DNA of 64,000 nt, taken from the NCBI GenBank assembly GCA_018396865.1, contig JAGTRB010000001.1, forward strand, positions 1 to 64,000. Reading direction: 5' to 3'. The notes under the pieces are model-generated. The model had not been told where the DNA came from. It did not search any database and worked only from the letters and a program-made list of their open reading frames with translations. How positions within the stretch are numbered: the first letter of the stretch is position 1; the number at the start of each line of letters is the position of its first letter. Of this stretch, positions 17,521 through 26,908 are shown piece after piece. This stretch comes from Candidatus Bathyarchaeota archaeon. Lineage in GTDB: Archaea > Thermoproteota > Bathyarchaeia > TCS64. The translations under genes were made by a program, and so were the position numbers.

Positions 17521-18253
17521 TGCATTATTTAAATCTTTTCAGAGGATTTTAAAAAACTAAACGTTAAAGCCAGTGGCACTATATCAGTTGAGGCCATATC
17601 CAACTAACATCCGGATAGATCGCTTAGATTTAGGCGATATAAAAAAATAGGAAAAAGAGACTAAGCTTAAGGAGCTAAGCGCCAAAGATGATCAGTAAGA
17701 TATTGCCCTCAGGGAAAATTTTATGCTCAGAGAATATATACTTAAAATAAGATGCTTCTTTGATGTAAATAAAAGATCAATCTCATCCGAGAATAACTCA
17801 AGCTTAGCAATATATATCAATTGAACTAAAAGCTTAAGCTCGACATCACGAAGCCACTTTAAAACTTTTAAAAAGTATCCTGTGAGCCATTATAGAAGAT
17901 GAGGTACTTAGAAAAAAGATTTACGTTGAGTGTAATGCATGTAGATTAAGTTTGAGAACTCGTCTTGTGGGGGATAAAAGCATATTGAAATTCTCTTTCC
18001 TTTAAATGTTGGGATTAAAAATGCTGAAAAGAGAATGGATTATCTTGCACAATATTTTTTAAGTAATTAAAACTTATCGCCTGTTGCGAGAAGAGGAGAT
18101 CTCCTCATGGCTATGATATAGGGATTATGGTGTTGGGTATGGATAAAGGTTGCAGGCATGAGAAATGGTAGATCCGTGAAAAATGAGAGTCCCACAGGCA
18201 TAAGCCCTGGGAGTTTCACTAATTTCCTCTTCATCTATAGCTTTTAGGTAGAG
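17521..18253. other. Long AT-rich gap, no gene recognised
   Basis: More than 700 bases between cassette A and a nucleotidyltransferase remnant. The composition is AT-rich with frequent AAGCTTA-like words. No ORF of convincing length, tRNA or array was found. Confidence 0.45.
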
Positions 18254-18439
18254 CTACTCCTTGAGGAAAGGTACGCTGATAAACAGTACCTCACCGTTTT
18301 CAAGAACTCTCCCCGTGAACCATGATGGTGCATTGTTTAGGATCCTCAGATCAACTGGATATCTTAGGTATTCGGATAGCATGGTGTCGAGCTTGAGTGA
18401 AAACTCATATAGGCCCCTCGAATCTTCGTCAACAATCAC
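18254..18439 (-). pseudogene. Truncated minimal nucleotidyltransferase (MNT-type) fragment
   Basis: The 61 codons read as the C-terminal half of a minimal nucleotidyltransferase, the antitoxin partner of HEPN toxins: LYEFSLKLDTMLSEYL, YPVDLRILNNAPSWFTG and VLENGEVLFIS. The N-terminal half with the GSxARG and DxD catalytic motifs is missing; upstream on this strand the frame is lost. A short open stretch (about 18457-18570), AKMHAAYMLPEASDELREG, is in the wrong place to supply it and I could not identify it. No HEPN partner is seen. This appears to be a decayed toxin-antitoxin locus. Confidence 0.55.
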
Positions 18440-18607
18440 TGAATCAATGTTAGGAGTCTCTCAAATAGGCCCCTCACGAAGTTCATCAGAGGCTTCAGGT
18501 AACATATATGCTGCATGCATCTTGGCATGACCTATGGTCAGCTTGCTAAGTGCAGAAAAATCATATGAATGTCCGAGGTTGTTTGCCTGGATGCTTAGGA
18601 ATTTTGG

Positions 18608-19966
18608 TTACCAAGCACTCATCTCCCTGAGGATGGAGTCTGGAACCCTCCCCTTCGTAACGTCCTCTATTGATCCCTCCAAGATGTTCAGGGCCTTCTC
18701 TAGCTCCTCATCCCCTATGGTTAAGGGTGGGGCTATCCTAAGCACATTACCGAACCTTCCAAAGGATATCATGACCAACCCTTTCTCCCAAGCCCTCCAA
18801 CAGACCTTCAAGGCCTCAGCCCTGGCAGGTTCTCTGGTCCCGCGATCCTTGACCAAGTCTACACCTATCAGGAGGCCCTTCCCCCTAACCTCTCCTATCA
18901 TCTCGAAGCTTTCCTTCATCTCTTCCAGCCTCTTTATCACGAGCCCTCCAAACCTGGCCGCCCTCTCATGGAGCCTCTCCCTCTCCATCACATCCAAAGT
19001 GGCGATGGCAGCTGCACATGCGACAGGGTTTGCCTCAGTGGTGAAAAGGTGTGCAGGTGCGGACCATTGTTCCATTAGCTCACTCTTCGATATTATAGCG
19101 CTCATGGGAAGGCCTGAGGCTATGGGCTTCGCAACCAGGACAGCGTCGGGTTCTACCCACCAATGCTCTATTGCGAACCACCTACCAGTCCTGCAAAACC
19201 CGGTTTGAACCTCCTCATCTATGAACAGGATGCCATACTCTTCACAAAGCTTCTTCACCTCTCTCCAAAAATCCTGGGGTGGAATAACGATCCCGGCATC
19301 TCCCTGAATGGGCTCCAGGATGAGGGCCGCAACCTCTTCAGGCGGGATCAACAGTCGCAGGAGCTCCTTCATATACTCTATGCAGTGAAGGCCGCAGCCA
19401 GGATGCCGGAGACCAAAGGGGCACCTGTAGCAGTCAGGGTAGGGTATGTGGTATACCTCAGGGAGAAGGGGACCTAACCTCCTCTTCATATTTGGAGAGG
19501 CAGCTGATAGGGTTAGAGCTCCATAAGTGGTTCCATGATATGAGCCTAAATATGAGAGTATCTTCTGCCTCCCCGTCGCGGACCTAGCCAGCTTTATTGC
19601 CCCATCGTTGGCGTCGGAGCCGGAGAGGCCGAAGGCCACCCTCTTCCTGAACCCTCCTGGGGTGAGGCTTGCCAGCCTCTCCGCCAAGATGACGGGAAGC
19701 TCGTAGTAGGAGTATCCCAAAGTGTTGTGGATAAACCTCCTAGCTTGGCTCTCTATCGCCTTTACCACCTCAGGATGGCAGTGTCCTATGTTGGTGACCG
19801 CCGCCCCTGAGAGGAAGTCTATATACTCATTTCCATCGGCGTCCCAGATCTTCGCCCCCTCCGCCCTTGAGACCACGAGGGGATAGTAGGCCAGCCTGCT
19901 CGCCTGGGATATGATCCTACGGTCCCTCTCCACAACCTCAAGACACTTCTTCAAGGTCCTTACCAT
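18608..19966 (-). CDS. Class III PLP enzyme, paralogue of the gene at 1192
   Basis: This fold-type I PLP enzyme is closely related to the gene at 1192. The PLP lysine is in LVAKPIASGLPMSA, with IDEEVQTGFCRTGRW before it and SGSDANDGAIKLARS for the phosphate. It also carries the spaced cysteine segment CYRCPFG...HPGCGLHC. I prefer ATG at 19966: a TTTTTAAG box lies about 35 bases upstream, whereas the TTG at 20008 would overlap that box. The start of the deacylase gene is divergent about 260 bases away. It shares the archaeal subfamily in which both transaminases and amino-acid racemases are known. Pairing with a D-aminoacylase-like enzyme supports a D-amino-acid role by inference. Confidence 0.9.
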   Translation of the reverse strand: MVRTLKKCLEVVERDRRIISQASRLAYYPLVVSRAEGAKIWDADGNEYIDFLSGAAVTNIGHCHPEVVKAIESQARRFIHNTLGYSYYELPVILAERLASLTPGGFRKRVAFGLSGSDANDGAIKLARSATGRQKILSYLGSYHGTTYGALTLSAASPNMKRRLGPLLPEVYHIPYPDCYRCPFGLRHPGCGLHCIEYMKELLRLLIPPEEVAALILEPIQGDAGIVIPPQDFWREVKKLCEEYGILFIDEEVQTGFCRTGRWFAIEHWWVEPDAVLVAKPIASGLPMSAIISKSELMEQWSAPAHLFTTEANPVACAAAIATLDVMERERLHERAARFGGLVIKRLEEMKESFEMIGEVRGKGLLIGVDLVKDRGTREPARAEALKVCWRAWEKGLVMISFGRFGNVLRIAPPLTIGDEELEKALNILEGSIEDVTKGRVPDSILREMSAW

Positions 19967-20228
19967 CGAATACACCAAACCTAACAGCTCCACTCTCCTT
20001 AAAAACAATACATTCGACCAGCCTCGATGCCTAGAATAAGTTTCAAACGAGCGGATTTAGGAATCCCTGTAGAGGGCAAAAACTATAATGTTATAATATT
20101 CTGGGAGCTTCTATAATGAGTTTCCAAATCCCCTCTATTATCGAATCTCTCTATCCATCGCATCTCCATAAAAATGACGCCAATATATGACAAGAAGTTT
20201 TAAATGAATAATAGAGAACCTTCTAAAG

Positions 20229-21866
20229 ATGCGTATGAGCTATGATATCCTCATAAGAGGAGGAAGGGTCTTCGATGGGACTGGAGGGGACTGGTTCTAC
20301 TCCGATATAGGCATCTCGGATGGAAGGATAGTGTCGATGGGTAGGCTTGGGGACGCTAAGGCTGGGAGGGTTATAGAGGCGGATGGCCTCGCCGTCTCCC
20401 CGGGTTTCATAGACACCCACTCCCACACCGATGTCACGATAATGCTGTTCCCAACCTCGGACTCAAAGGTGATGCAGGGGGTGACCACGGAGGTTGTTGG
20501 GAACTGTGGCCTATCCCTGGCACCCATAAAGGGAGACTTGGAACTCCAGAGGAGGTATGTGGCGGCCTTCCACCCGGAGATGGCATCCCTCCTCCCATGG
20601 AACTGGAGGAGTTTGGGAGACTACTACCGGGCTGTAGAGAGGCTAGGCATCTCCGTCAACCTAGCCCCCCTCATCGCCGCGGGGAATGTGAGGATATCCG
20701 TCATGGGCTTCGAGAACAGATCCCCAACCAAGCGGGAACTTCAGGAGATGGGGGAGATTGTGGAGGAGGGGATGAGGGAGGGGGCCTTCGGCCTCAGCAC
20801 AGGCCTAGTCTATCCACCCGGAATATTCACCAGAACAGATGAAATAATAGAGCTTGCGAAGGTGGCTGCAAGATATGGTGGCATATACTCCAGCCATATA
20901 AGAGGGGAGGGAGACACCCTACTCCAGTCGGTCCTTGAGGCGATAGAGGTTGGGAGGAGGGCTGGGATCCCAGTCCTGATTTCCCATATAAAGGTGATGG
21001 GGAGGGCCAACTGGGGGATGAGCGGCAAGATCCTCTACGAGATCGAAAGAGCGAGAGGCGAGGGGATAGAGGTTAACGCGGATCAGTATCCCTACACGGC
21101 GGGCTCAACGGTGTTCTCGTCAATCCTTCCCCCATGGGCCCAGGAAGGAGGAATCCAGAAGCTCCTAGAGAGGCTTAGAGACCCAGAATCTAGGGAAAGG
21201 TTGAGGAGGGATCTGGAGTCGGAGATCCCGGGATGGCAGAACTGGGTCAAAACTCTTGGATGGGAGAGCTTCAAGATGATATCCTTCAACAGGGAGGAGA
21301 ACAAGAGGTACCTGGGAATGACCATCCCAGAGATAGCATCCATGATGGGCAAGGACCCCTTCGAGGCGGCCATGGACCTCATCCTGATGGAGGATGGGGG
21401 CCCCATGACAGTCATCTTCTACGGCTCAGAATACGATGTTGAGACCTACATGAAGAGCCCCCACGTGATGGTCTCAACAGACGCCTTCGGCTCCTCACCC
21501 ACGGGACCAATAGACTTGGGTCTCCAGCACCCAAGAACCTACGGCACATACCCAAGGATCCTAGGTAGATACGTGAGGGAGAGAGGCCTCCTCTCACTAG
21601 GAGAGGCGATAAGGAAGATGACCTCCCTACCAGCTAGAAAGATAGGCCTCATGGATAGGGGCCTCCTCAGGCCCGGCATGTGGGCAGACATAGTAATCTT
21701 CGACCCAGCAACGATTATAGACACAGCGACCTACGAAGATCCCCTCAGATACCCAAAGGGAATAAAACACGTATTAGTAAACGGAGAAGTAGTCGTTGAG
21801 GAAGGCAAACACACGGGAAGAAGGCCGGGGAAGGTTCTCAAGAAGGCTCCTCTATCTAAAGCTTAG
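20229..21866 (+). CDS. N-acyl-D-amino-acid deacylase-like amidohydrolase
   Basis: This is a 545-residue amidohydrolase of the D-aminoacylase branch, enzymes that remove acyl groups from N-acyl-D-amino acids. The N-terminal beta domain reads DILIRGGRVFDGTGG. The metal motif is His64-x-His66 in FIDTHSHTD, and Cys93 in VVGNCGLSLAP is the extra metal ligand of this branch. SSHIRGEGD and ISHIKVMG give the later histidines, and MVSTDAFGSS contains the expected catalytic aspartate. The length fits. A TTTTAAAT box about 29 bases before the ATG suggests a leaderless message. It diverges from the second class III PLP gene. Specificity for D substrates is inferred from the subfamily; dihydroorotase-like or other amidohydrolase activities are possible. 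Confidence 0.87.
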   Translation: MRMSYDILIRGGRVFDGTGGDWFYSDIGISDGRIVSMGRLGDAKAGRVIEADGLAVSPGFIDTHSHTDVTIMLFPTSDSKVMQGVTTEVVGNCGLSLAPIKGDLELQRRYVAAFHPEMASLLPWNWRSLGDYYRAVERLGISVNLAPLIAAGNVRISVMGFENRSPTKRELQEMGEIVEEGMREGAFGLSTGLVYPPGIFTRTDEIIELAKVAARYGGIYSSHIRGEGDTLLQSVLEAIEVGRRAGIPVLISHIKVMGRANWGMSGKILYEIERARGEGIEVNADQYPYTAGSTVFSSILPPWAQEGGIQKLLERLRDPESRERLRRDLESEIPGWQNWVKTLGWESFKMISFNREENKRYLGMTIPEIASMMGKDPFEAAMDLILMEDGGPMTVIFYGSEYDVETYMKSPHVMVSTDAFGSSPTGPIDLGLQHPRTYGTYPRILGRYVRERGLLSLGEAIRKMTSLPARKIGLMDRGLLRPGMWADIVIFDPATIIDTATYEDPLRYPKGIKHVLVNGEVVVEEGKHTGRRPGKVLKKAPLSKA

Positions 21867-22643
21867 CCACTCAATCACTAGTTCATGTCTCCGTTGTATT
21901 CCATTTCACAATTTGGGCATTTAGAGATTTTTTTCTTCGATAACAACTTCTCCAAGATATTTTTGGAGATGTTTCTTGTTCCCTTCTTTGATCAGTTTTT
22001 TCACAGTATTATTAAGATCTAATCAAAGAAATCAACAAGTCCAATATCCCGCCTCTTCAGACATAGGATGATCTACAAACCTTAACAGTAGTCATCATAT
22101 CCACCTTCCTTAGAGCAGCCCAAGCAAGTTCATCGAAGGTCAAAGAACATGTATTAGCCATTGATCCCATTAATGGATCAAGAATACGGAAGCCTCTTCA
22201 GGCTCATCAGCCGCTGGACAGCAAACACAAATAACATTTGCATCAAAGATAAACTACTCAAGAACCACCAAAGGGCTCTTCTCTTCGTAGAGTCTGTCTC
22301 CCCATACTAGTTTAGAGGACTTTATAAACTGGTAACCTCCTCAAGAAACTTATATCCCCCCGCAAAACCTCTAAGGTTACTTCAACTTCATCCACCTCAA
22401 ATAGAACCATGTCTTCAGTACTATCCCCAAAGCATCCCTGAGCGATTTAAGGTTACTGCCCCCTTAGGTCTAATCGACTTTTCAACTTCATGAGCATAAT
22501 GTACTCAGATTTATCGACCTGACGAATCTAACAGTTCATCAAACATAGTCAACTATAACAATCTTTTTTGGCAATTGTCTGATATCTCTAGATCTTTTCA
22601 TCATCAACAAAAATAACTCAGAAAAGTTTGTTGTAACCATATC
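21867..22643 (-). other. Decayed coding region, family not recognised
   Basis: No intact gene, but the minus strand reads as broken protein sequence in several frames. At about 22352-22440 there is DMVLFEVDEVEVTLEVLRG. At about 22440-22520 there is HYAHEVEKSIRPKGAV in another frame. At about 22190-22310, LYEEKSPLVVLE and FIFDANVICVCCPA are separated by a stop. A cysteine pair, CPNCEMEYNGD, lies near 21878-21915. These look like remains of one or more small genes just upstream of VapBC. I could not name them. Confidence 0.3.
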
Positions 22644-23063
22644 CTATGTAGAGGCAGGTGGCCCAATTATAGTATATCCCTCAAGTTTTTTGAAGTCTTC
22701 ATCGAAGGTTGCTATGTTTGATATTCCATTTATCCTGCACACGGCTATACTTGCACAGTCTGTGAAGCTGAAGATTGGCTTTCTCTGTTCTTTAAATATA
22801 CTCCAAGCTAGGCTGAATAGGTTTTCATCTATTCTGAAAAATAGGGTTGAGTTGAGCAGCGTTTCACCTAACTCAAATACCTTTTCCAAGTTCTTCGTCT
22901 TGATCAGCATAACTGTGACAACCTCGTCGAATATATAGTCTGTGATGACCGGAGTTCCATATCTACCTACATCCAAATCCCTTACTATTTGAAGGGCCCT
23001 AGAATGGTTTTCATCGATCTCGTTTGAATAGGCCACTATGAGGCTTGAATCAAGGAGGATCAT
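22644..23063 (-). CDS. vapC: VapC-type PIN-domain ribonuclease toxin
   Basis: This is a 139-residue PIN-domain protein, the toxin of a VapBC pair that cleaves RNA. The acidic active-site residues are in place: Asp5 in MILLDSSLIV, Glu in YIFDEVVTVM near residue 47, Asp in SFTDCASIA near 102, and ATFDEDF near the end. The ATG overlaps the stop of the antitoxin gene by four bases, so the two are translationally coupled in the usual antitoxin-first order. Length is normal for VapC. Intact catalytic residues suggest it is active, unlike the several broken toxin genes elsewhere in this window. Confidence 0.9.
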   Translation of the reverse strand: MILLDSSLIVAYSNEIDENHSRALQIVRDLDVGRYGTPVITDYIFDEVVTVMLIKTKNLEKVFELGETLLNSTLFFRIDENLFSLAWSIFKEQRKPIFSFTDCASIAVCRINGISNIATFDEDFKKLEGYTIIGPPAST

Positions 23064-23296
23064 GGCCCTTCTCCATAGATAATCTGGTCGATCTCAATAC
23101 TGACTTTTTCTGTTCCTTCTCCCCAATTGAAGGGCCTTATATCCATGAGGCTCGCTTTAGGTTTCAGACTCCTCTGCCTGACCCACATCTCCATGGCCTG
23201 GGTTAAAGCCTCTCCGAGCTTCATACCCTCCTCTACCGCCTTTGCCTTAAAACGCCTGAAGACCCCCTCATCCAAACCCCTGATGGTTATGTTCAT
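23060..23296 (-). CDS. vapB: VapB-type antitoxin
   Basis: This is a 78-residue partner of the PIN toxin. The N-terminal MNITIRGLDEGVFRRFKAKA, followed by GMKLGEALTQAMEMW, is the beta-strand plus two helices of a ribbon-helix-helix DNA-binding domain. The C-terminal part, with FNWGEGTEKVSIEIDQIIYG, would wrap the toxin. I choose ATG at 23296 because GGTGAT sits a few bases upstream; a GTG at 23314 would add six residues but lies on top of the promoter, with TTTATAAA on the minus strand at about 23317-23324. It probably represses its own promoter, as VapB proteins do. Confidence 0.82.
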   Translation of the reverse strand: MNITIRGLDEGVFRRFKAKAVEEGMKLGEALTQAMEMWVRQRSLKPKASLMDIRPFNWGEGTEKVSIEIDQIIYGEGP

Positions 23297-23324
23297 ACTT
23301 ATCACCAATTGCACTCTTTATAAA

Positions 23325-23699
23325 CATATATTAAAAGTTTTCCTATACTTCTGTCGACTCTTCGTATGAGATTTTTGATTGTATTGAAATCGATATTCTA
23401 AATCAATATACAAATAGAAAATCTAGATAGAGTAAAATTTGGATTATTATCATCCAATCAACTCTAAGTTCATAGCGTTCATATTAAAGTATGAAGATTT
23501 TAACCATGAAAACCCAAGAATTACGACTTTGGGCAGCTCCCATCTGGGATGTCATTATCAGAATACAGTGTTTCAGGTGCTGGAGAACATTGGCTCACCG
23601 GAATATACAGACTTTATTCAAGCATTAAATTGTCCCTCTATAGCCTTTCAGTTTTAACTATTTATCCTTGACCTTTAGGGTATCTTGTGGGGGATAGCT
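23325..23699. other. Intergenic region before the Dph6-like gene
   Basis: AT-rich. An open frame of 72 codons at 23439-23657 (+) has no recognisable features and poor codon use, so it is not called. Nothing else is seen. Confidence 0.4.
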
Positions 23700-24389
23700 T
23701 TGAGGCTTGCGTCTTTGTTCACAGGAGGCAAGGATAGTACCTACGCTACCCGCCTAGCATTAGAGCGTGGGGATGATGTCGTGGTTCTCGTGACAATGAT
23801 GCCCTGTAGGGGGGACAGCTGGATGTTTCACTCAGCCAACATACATCTCGCCGAAATGGTGGCAAGAGCCATGGGAATTGAGCATCTACCTGTCCAGACC
23901 AGCGGTGAGAAGGATAGGGAGTTGGAGGATCTGAGGAGGGCTCTTCTAGAGCTGGATGTCGACGGAGTTGTCTCGGGGGCAATAGCCTCCAGATACCAAA
24001 GGGACCGTATAGACCTTATATGCAGGGAGCTGAACCTCCACCACATAACCCCCCTCTGGGGGAGGAATCGAGGGGAGGTGATCAACGAGATGCTCTCCAG
24101 AGGCATGTCCATAATGGTCTCAGCTGTTGCTGCCCTAGGCCTGGATGAGGGTTGGCTGGGTAGGCTCCTGGACATCCAAGCCTTGGAAGAGCTCAAAGGG
24201 CTTCAGGCCAAGTTTGGAGTGGATCCATGTGGTGAGGGTGGGGAGATGGAGACCCTTGTCCTCGACGCCCCTTGGTTTCTAAGCAGAATAGAGATAGTTA
24301 GAGCGAGGAAAGAGTGGAACGGGCTCTCCGGATCCATAATCGTTGAAGAGGCTAGACTTCTGGAGAAGATGGGCCTGCGCAAAGGATAA
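23700..24389 (+). CDS. Diphthine-ammonia ligase-like PP-loop ATPase (Dph6 family)
   Basis: This protein of about 229 residues belongs to the adenine-nucleotide alpha-hydrolase family that includes Dph6, which amidates diphthine on elongation factor 2. The PP-loop is LFTGGKDSTYA at the N-terminus. The family-specific segments are DGVVSGAIASRYQRDRI near residue 90 and GVDPCGEGGEMETLVLDAP near residue 175; the latter is the strictly conserved C-terminal signature. I choose TTG at 23700, with GGGGGAT directly before it, because homologues start just before the PP-loop; an upstream TTG at 23685 would add five residues. It is a stand-alone gene. EF2 diphthamide modification is universal in archaea and eukaryotes, so the role is likely. 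Confidence 0.85.
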   Translation: MRLASLFTGGKDSTYATRLALERGDDVVVLVTMMPCRGDSWMFHSANIHLAEMVARAMGIEHLPVQTSGEKDRELEDLRRALLELDVDGVVSGAIASRYQRDRIDLICRELNLHHITPLWGRNRGEVINEMLSRGMSIMVSAVAALGLDEGWLGRLLDIQALEELKGLQAKFGVDPCGEGGEMETLVLDAPWFLSRIEIVRARKEWNGLSGSIIVEEARLLEKMGLRKG

Positions 24390-24547
24390 AAGGAGGGTCC
24401 TCAACCTTATGGGTTGAGATGGACGCCTTCCAAACAGGATAGGAGAACAGCGCCATATTCTCGGAGAATATAGGCATATTTCTTCCATAGAAACACTCCT
24501 AATGGAGTTGAGGAGGGTGTCCATTAACTATATTGTGTTAGAGCTGG

Positions 24548-26008
24548 GTGATGTGTATGAGTGGAGAGAAGGAGGTTATCTCGGAGGCCCTTAAGGCTGA
24601 GGAGAGGCTTGTCTCCGATTGGTACGTGCTCACCCCCGAGGGCGTTCTACATCCCCTTAACAGGTTTGACTTCGAGGGATATGAGAAGCTTAGGAAGTTC
24701 GCGGACTACGAGGTAAGGAAGAGCAGGGCTGTTGAGCAAGAGCCGCCCCATGTGGCACTTATGAGGAGCCTTGAACTCGTGGATTACGAGCCCGCCTCGG
24801 ATCCCGGGAACCTGAGATACTATCCCAAGGGGAGGATGGTGAAGGCCCTCCTTGAGGATTATGTCACATCAAAGGTGCACGAGTATGGGGGGATGGAGGT
24901 TGAGACACCTATAATGTACGACATGAAACACCCCTCGCTGGCCAAGTATCTCCACAGGTTTCCAGCCCGCCAGTATATAGTCGAATCCGATGAGGACAGG
25001 TACTTCCTCAGGTTCGCAGCCTGCTTCGGCCAGTTCCTTATGAGCCACGATGCGACCATAAGCTACAGGGACCTTCCCCTCAGGATGTATGAGCTGACCA
25101 GGTACAGCTTCAGGAGGGAGCAGGCTGGGGAGCTGGCCGGCCTTAGAAGGCTCAGAGCCTTCACCATGCCGGATGTCCACGCATTATGCAGGGACTTGGC
25201 CCAGGCGATGAGGGAGTTCAGGCGCCGATTCAAGCTCTGCGTTGAGGTTTTAAAGGGGATAGGGCTCGAAAGGGACGACTATGAACTCGGGATCAGGGTA
25301 ACCGAGGACTTTTACAGGAAGAACAGGAGGTTTGTGAACTCCCTAGTAAGGATGCATGGGAAGCCAGCCCTCGTTGAGATGTGGAAGGAGAGGTTCTTCT
25401 ACTTCGTCCTCAAGTACGAGTTCAACTTCATAGACGCCCTTGACAAGGCCTCAGCCCTCTCCACGGATCAGATCGATGTTGAGAACGGGGAGAGATACGG
25501 CATAGTCTACATGGATGAGGATGGGAGGCAGAAGCACCCCCTTATCCTCCACTGCTCCCCAAGTGGTGCCATAGAGAGGGACATATACGCCCTCCTTGAG
25601 AAGGCCTATATGGACATGAAGGATGGGAAGCCCCCAATGCTTCCCCTATGGCTCTCCCCCACACAGGTAAGGTTGATACCGGTCTCAGAGGCCCATGTCA
25701 AGATCGCTGAGGCTACCGCCCGTCTCCTGAATAGGAGGAGGATAAGGGCCGACGTAGATGATAGGGAGGAGACCGTCCCGAAGAAGGTGAGGGACGCGGA
25801 GAGGGAGTGGATACCATACATAATCGTTATGGGGGAGAGGGAGATGGCCACGAGCCTCCTCCCAGTCAGAGTCAGAAGGGAGGGTGGAATAAGGGACATG
25901 ACTCTAGAGAGCCTAGTCAATGAGATTAGAAGAGAGGTTAGGGGGATGCCGTGGAGGCCTCTGCCCCTACCGTTAAGGGTTAAGGAGAGGCCTAGGTTCG
26001 TGGGTTAG
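24548..26008 (+). CDS. thrS: Threonyl-tRNA synthetase lacking the editing domain
   Basis: This is a class II synthetase of 486 residues. It contains the archaeal ThrRS catalytic core: [30 protein letters not shown], motif 2 around [31 protein letters not shown], and motif 3-like [15 protein letters not shown]. The anticodon-binding domain starts near [15 protein letters not shown]. Full-length archaeal ThrRS is about 610-630 residues with an N-terminal editing domain related to D-aminoacyl-tRNA deacylase. Here only about 35 residues precede the core, so that domain is absent. Some archaea split the enzyme into a catalytic ThrRS and a separate editing ThrRS; no editing gene is in this window. 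An ATG three codons later (24557) would also serve as the start. Confidence 0.93.
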   Translation: MMCMSGEKEVISEALKAEERLVSDWYVLTPEGVLHPLNRFDFEGYEKLRKFADYEVRKSRAVEQEPPHVALMRSLELVDYEPASDPGNLRYYPKGRMVKALLEDYVTSKVHEYGGMEVETPIMYDMKHPSLAKYLHRFPARQYIVESDEDRYFLRFAACFGQFLMSHDATISYRDLPLRMYELTRYSFRREQAGELAGLRRLRAFTMPDVHALCRDLAQAMREFRRRFKLCVEVLKGIGLERDDYELGIRVTEDFYRKNRRFVNSLVRMHGKPALVEMWKERFFYFVLKYEFNFIDALDKASALSTDQIDVENGERYGIVYMDEDGRQKHPLILHCSPSGAIERDIYALLEKAYMDMKDGKPPMLPLWLSPTQVRLIPVSEAHVKIAEATARLLNRRRIRADVDDREETVPKKVRDAEREWIPYIIVMGEREMATSLLPVRVRREGGIRDMTLESLVNEIRREVRGMPWRPLPLPLRVKERPRFVG

Positions 26009-26208
26009 ATGGCGTGGCGCCACTTCTCCACCAGCTTCTCTTTCCTGCTTCCCCTCTTATATTCCTTGTAGTGCTCCTCACAGAGATAGGCCCTCCTTCC
26101 CTCAACGTTCAGCCCAGCGGCCTTAGCCTTGGAGGTTGAGATGGAGCGAACTGCATCCTTGCCACACCCTGCAACAGTGCATTTCGCCCCCTTCTCTATC
26201 CTTCCCAT
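26005..26208 (-). CDS. Small zinc-ribbon-like basic protein
   Basis: This is a 67-residue basic protein with the pattern [15 protein letters not shown] followed by [20 protein letters not shown]. The spacing of three cysteines and one histidine (CxxxxC, later CxxH) suggests a single zinc site. The lysine- and arginine-rich tail suggests nucleic-acid or ribosome binding. Small proteins of this look are conserved in Thermoproteota, but I cannot name the family. Its stop overlaps the stop region of thrS by four bases, so the two are convergent. No TATA box stands out beyond the AT-rich 26220-26300 interval. Confidence 0.75.
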   Translation of the reverse strand: MGRIEKGAKCTVAGCGKDAVRSISTSKAKAAGLNVEGRRAYLCEEHYKEYKRGSRKEKLVEKWRHAI

Positions 26209-26365
26209 TTTTCAAGCCCTATACTGAAACATGCCTCGATCCCTATAAAAACTAGAGGCTCAATAAACAACGGCAAATTAATAGTAACCTTAAACCCTTA
26301 TCCCCATCGAGATCAAAGGGTCTGTTGGACAAATCTTATAGCCCTCCTCAACCCTGTTTGTATAT

Positions 26366-26400
26366 GGCGGGTGGGTGGGGGCACCTCCAACCGTTCCGCC
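26366..26400 (+). other. GC-rich hairpin in the queT leader
   Basis: GGCGG (26366-26370) pairs with CCGCC (26396-26400), and the interior GGTGG-type and CCTCC/AACC segments can extend the stem. It is followed by an A-rich stretch and then queT. A leader hairpin plus A-rich tail before a queuine/archaeosine transport gene invites comparison with preQ1-sensing RNAs, but no consensus is met. Confidence 0.3.
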
Positions 26401-26428
26401 TAATAAACCCCGGGAGAGGGAGGTGTGG

Positions 26429-26905
26429 ATGAAAATAAGCAGGAGGGATCTATCCCTTTTAACAATCTACTCGGGTTTATATGCTGCAATGGTCTATGCC
26501 TTCGCTCCGATATCCTTCGCAGCCCTCCAGTTCAGGGTTGCTGGGGTGCTCAGGCCGGCTATTGCCAAGAAGCCTATATTGGCACTGGGATACGCTATAG
26601 GTGTGGCTGTTGGGAACCTCGTGAGCCCTTTTATTGGTTTTTATGAACTTTTCTTTATGCCGGTTATGAGCCTACTGGCGGGCATCTTGGGATACGCCGC
26701 CTCCAAGCTTCTGGGTGGAGGCTACTATACGGCTGGGGCTGTGATAGCTGTCGTGATCCCCCTGAGCGTAAGCTGGATGCTTAATCAGCTCTTCAACCTC
26801 CCGATCCTCGCAACGCTTCCCCCGCTTCTCCTGAGCGAGCAGATAATCAACCTCATCGGGTCATCCATCTTTAAGGCGATCGAGAGGTTTTACAGATGGT
26901 GGTGA
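26429..26905 (+). CDS. queT: QueT-type transporter component
   Basis: This is a membrane protein of about 158 residues with five to six helices, resembling QueT, the substrate-binding S component proposed to import queuosine or archaeosine precursors. Features are YAAMVYAFAPISFAALQFRVA at the N-terminus, split by helix boundaries, FIGFYELFFMPVMSLLAG in the middle and a C-terminal amphipathic end. The ATG at 26429 has an ideal GAGGTG ribosome-binding site; an upstream frame from 26375 would add 18 unlikely residues. It is followed after 3 bases by queC, so the pair forms an operon for 7-deazaguanine supply. No ECF ATPase or T component is present here. Confidence 0.82.
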   Translation: MKISRRDLSLLTIYSGLYAAMVYAFAPISFAALQFRVAGVLRPAIAKKPILALGYAIGVAVGNLVSPFIGFYELFFMPVMSLLAGILGYAASKLLGGGYYTAGAVIAVVIPLSVSWMLNQLFNLPILATLPPLLLSEQIINLIGSSIFKAIERFYRWW

Positions 26906-26908
26906 GGA

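Noticed and set aside
23439-23657. 72-codon open frame on the plus strand
   Set aside because: No domain, no ribosome-binding site and AT-rich composition like non-coding DNA here.
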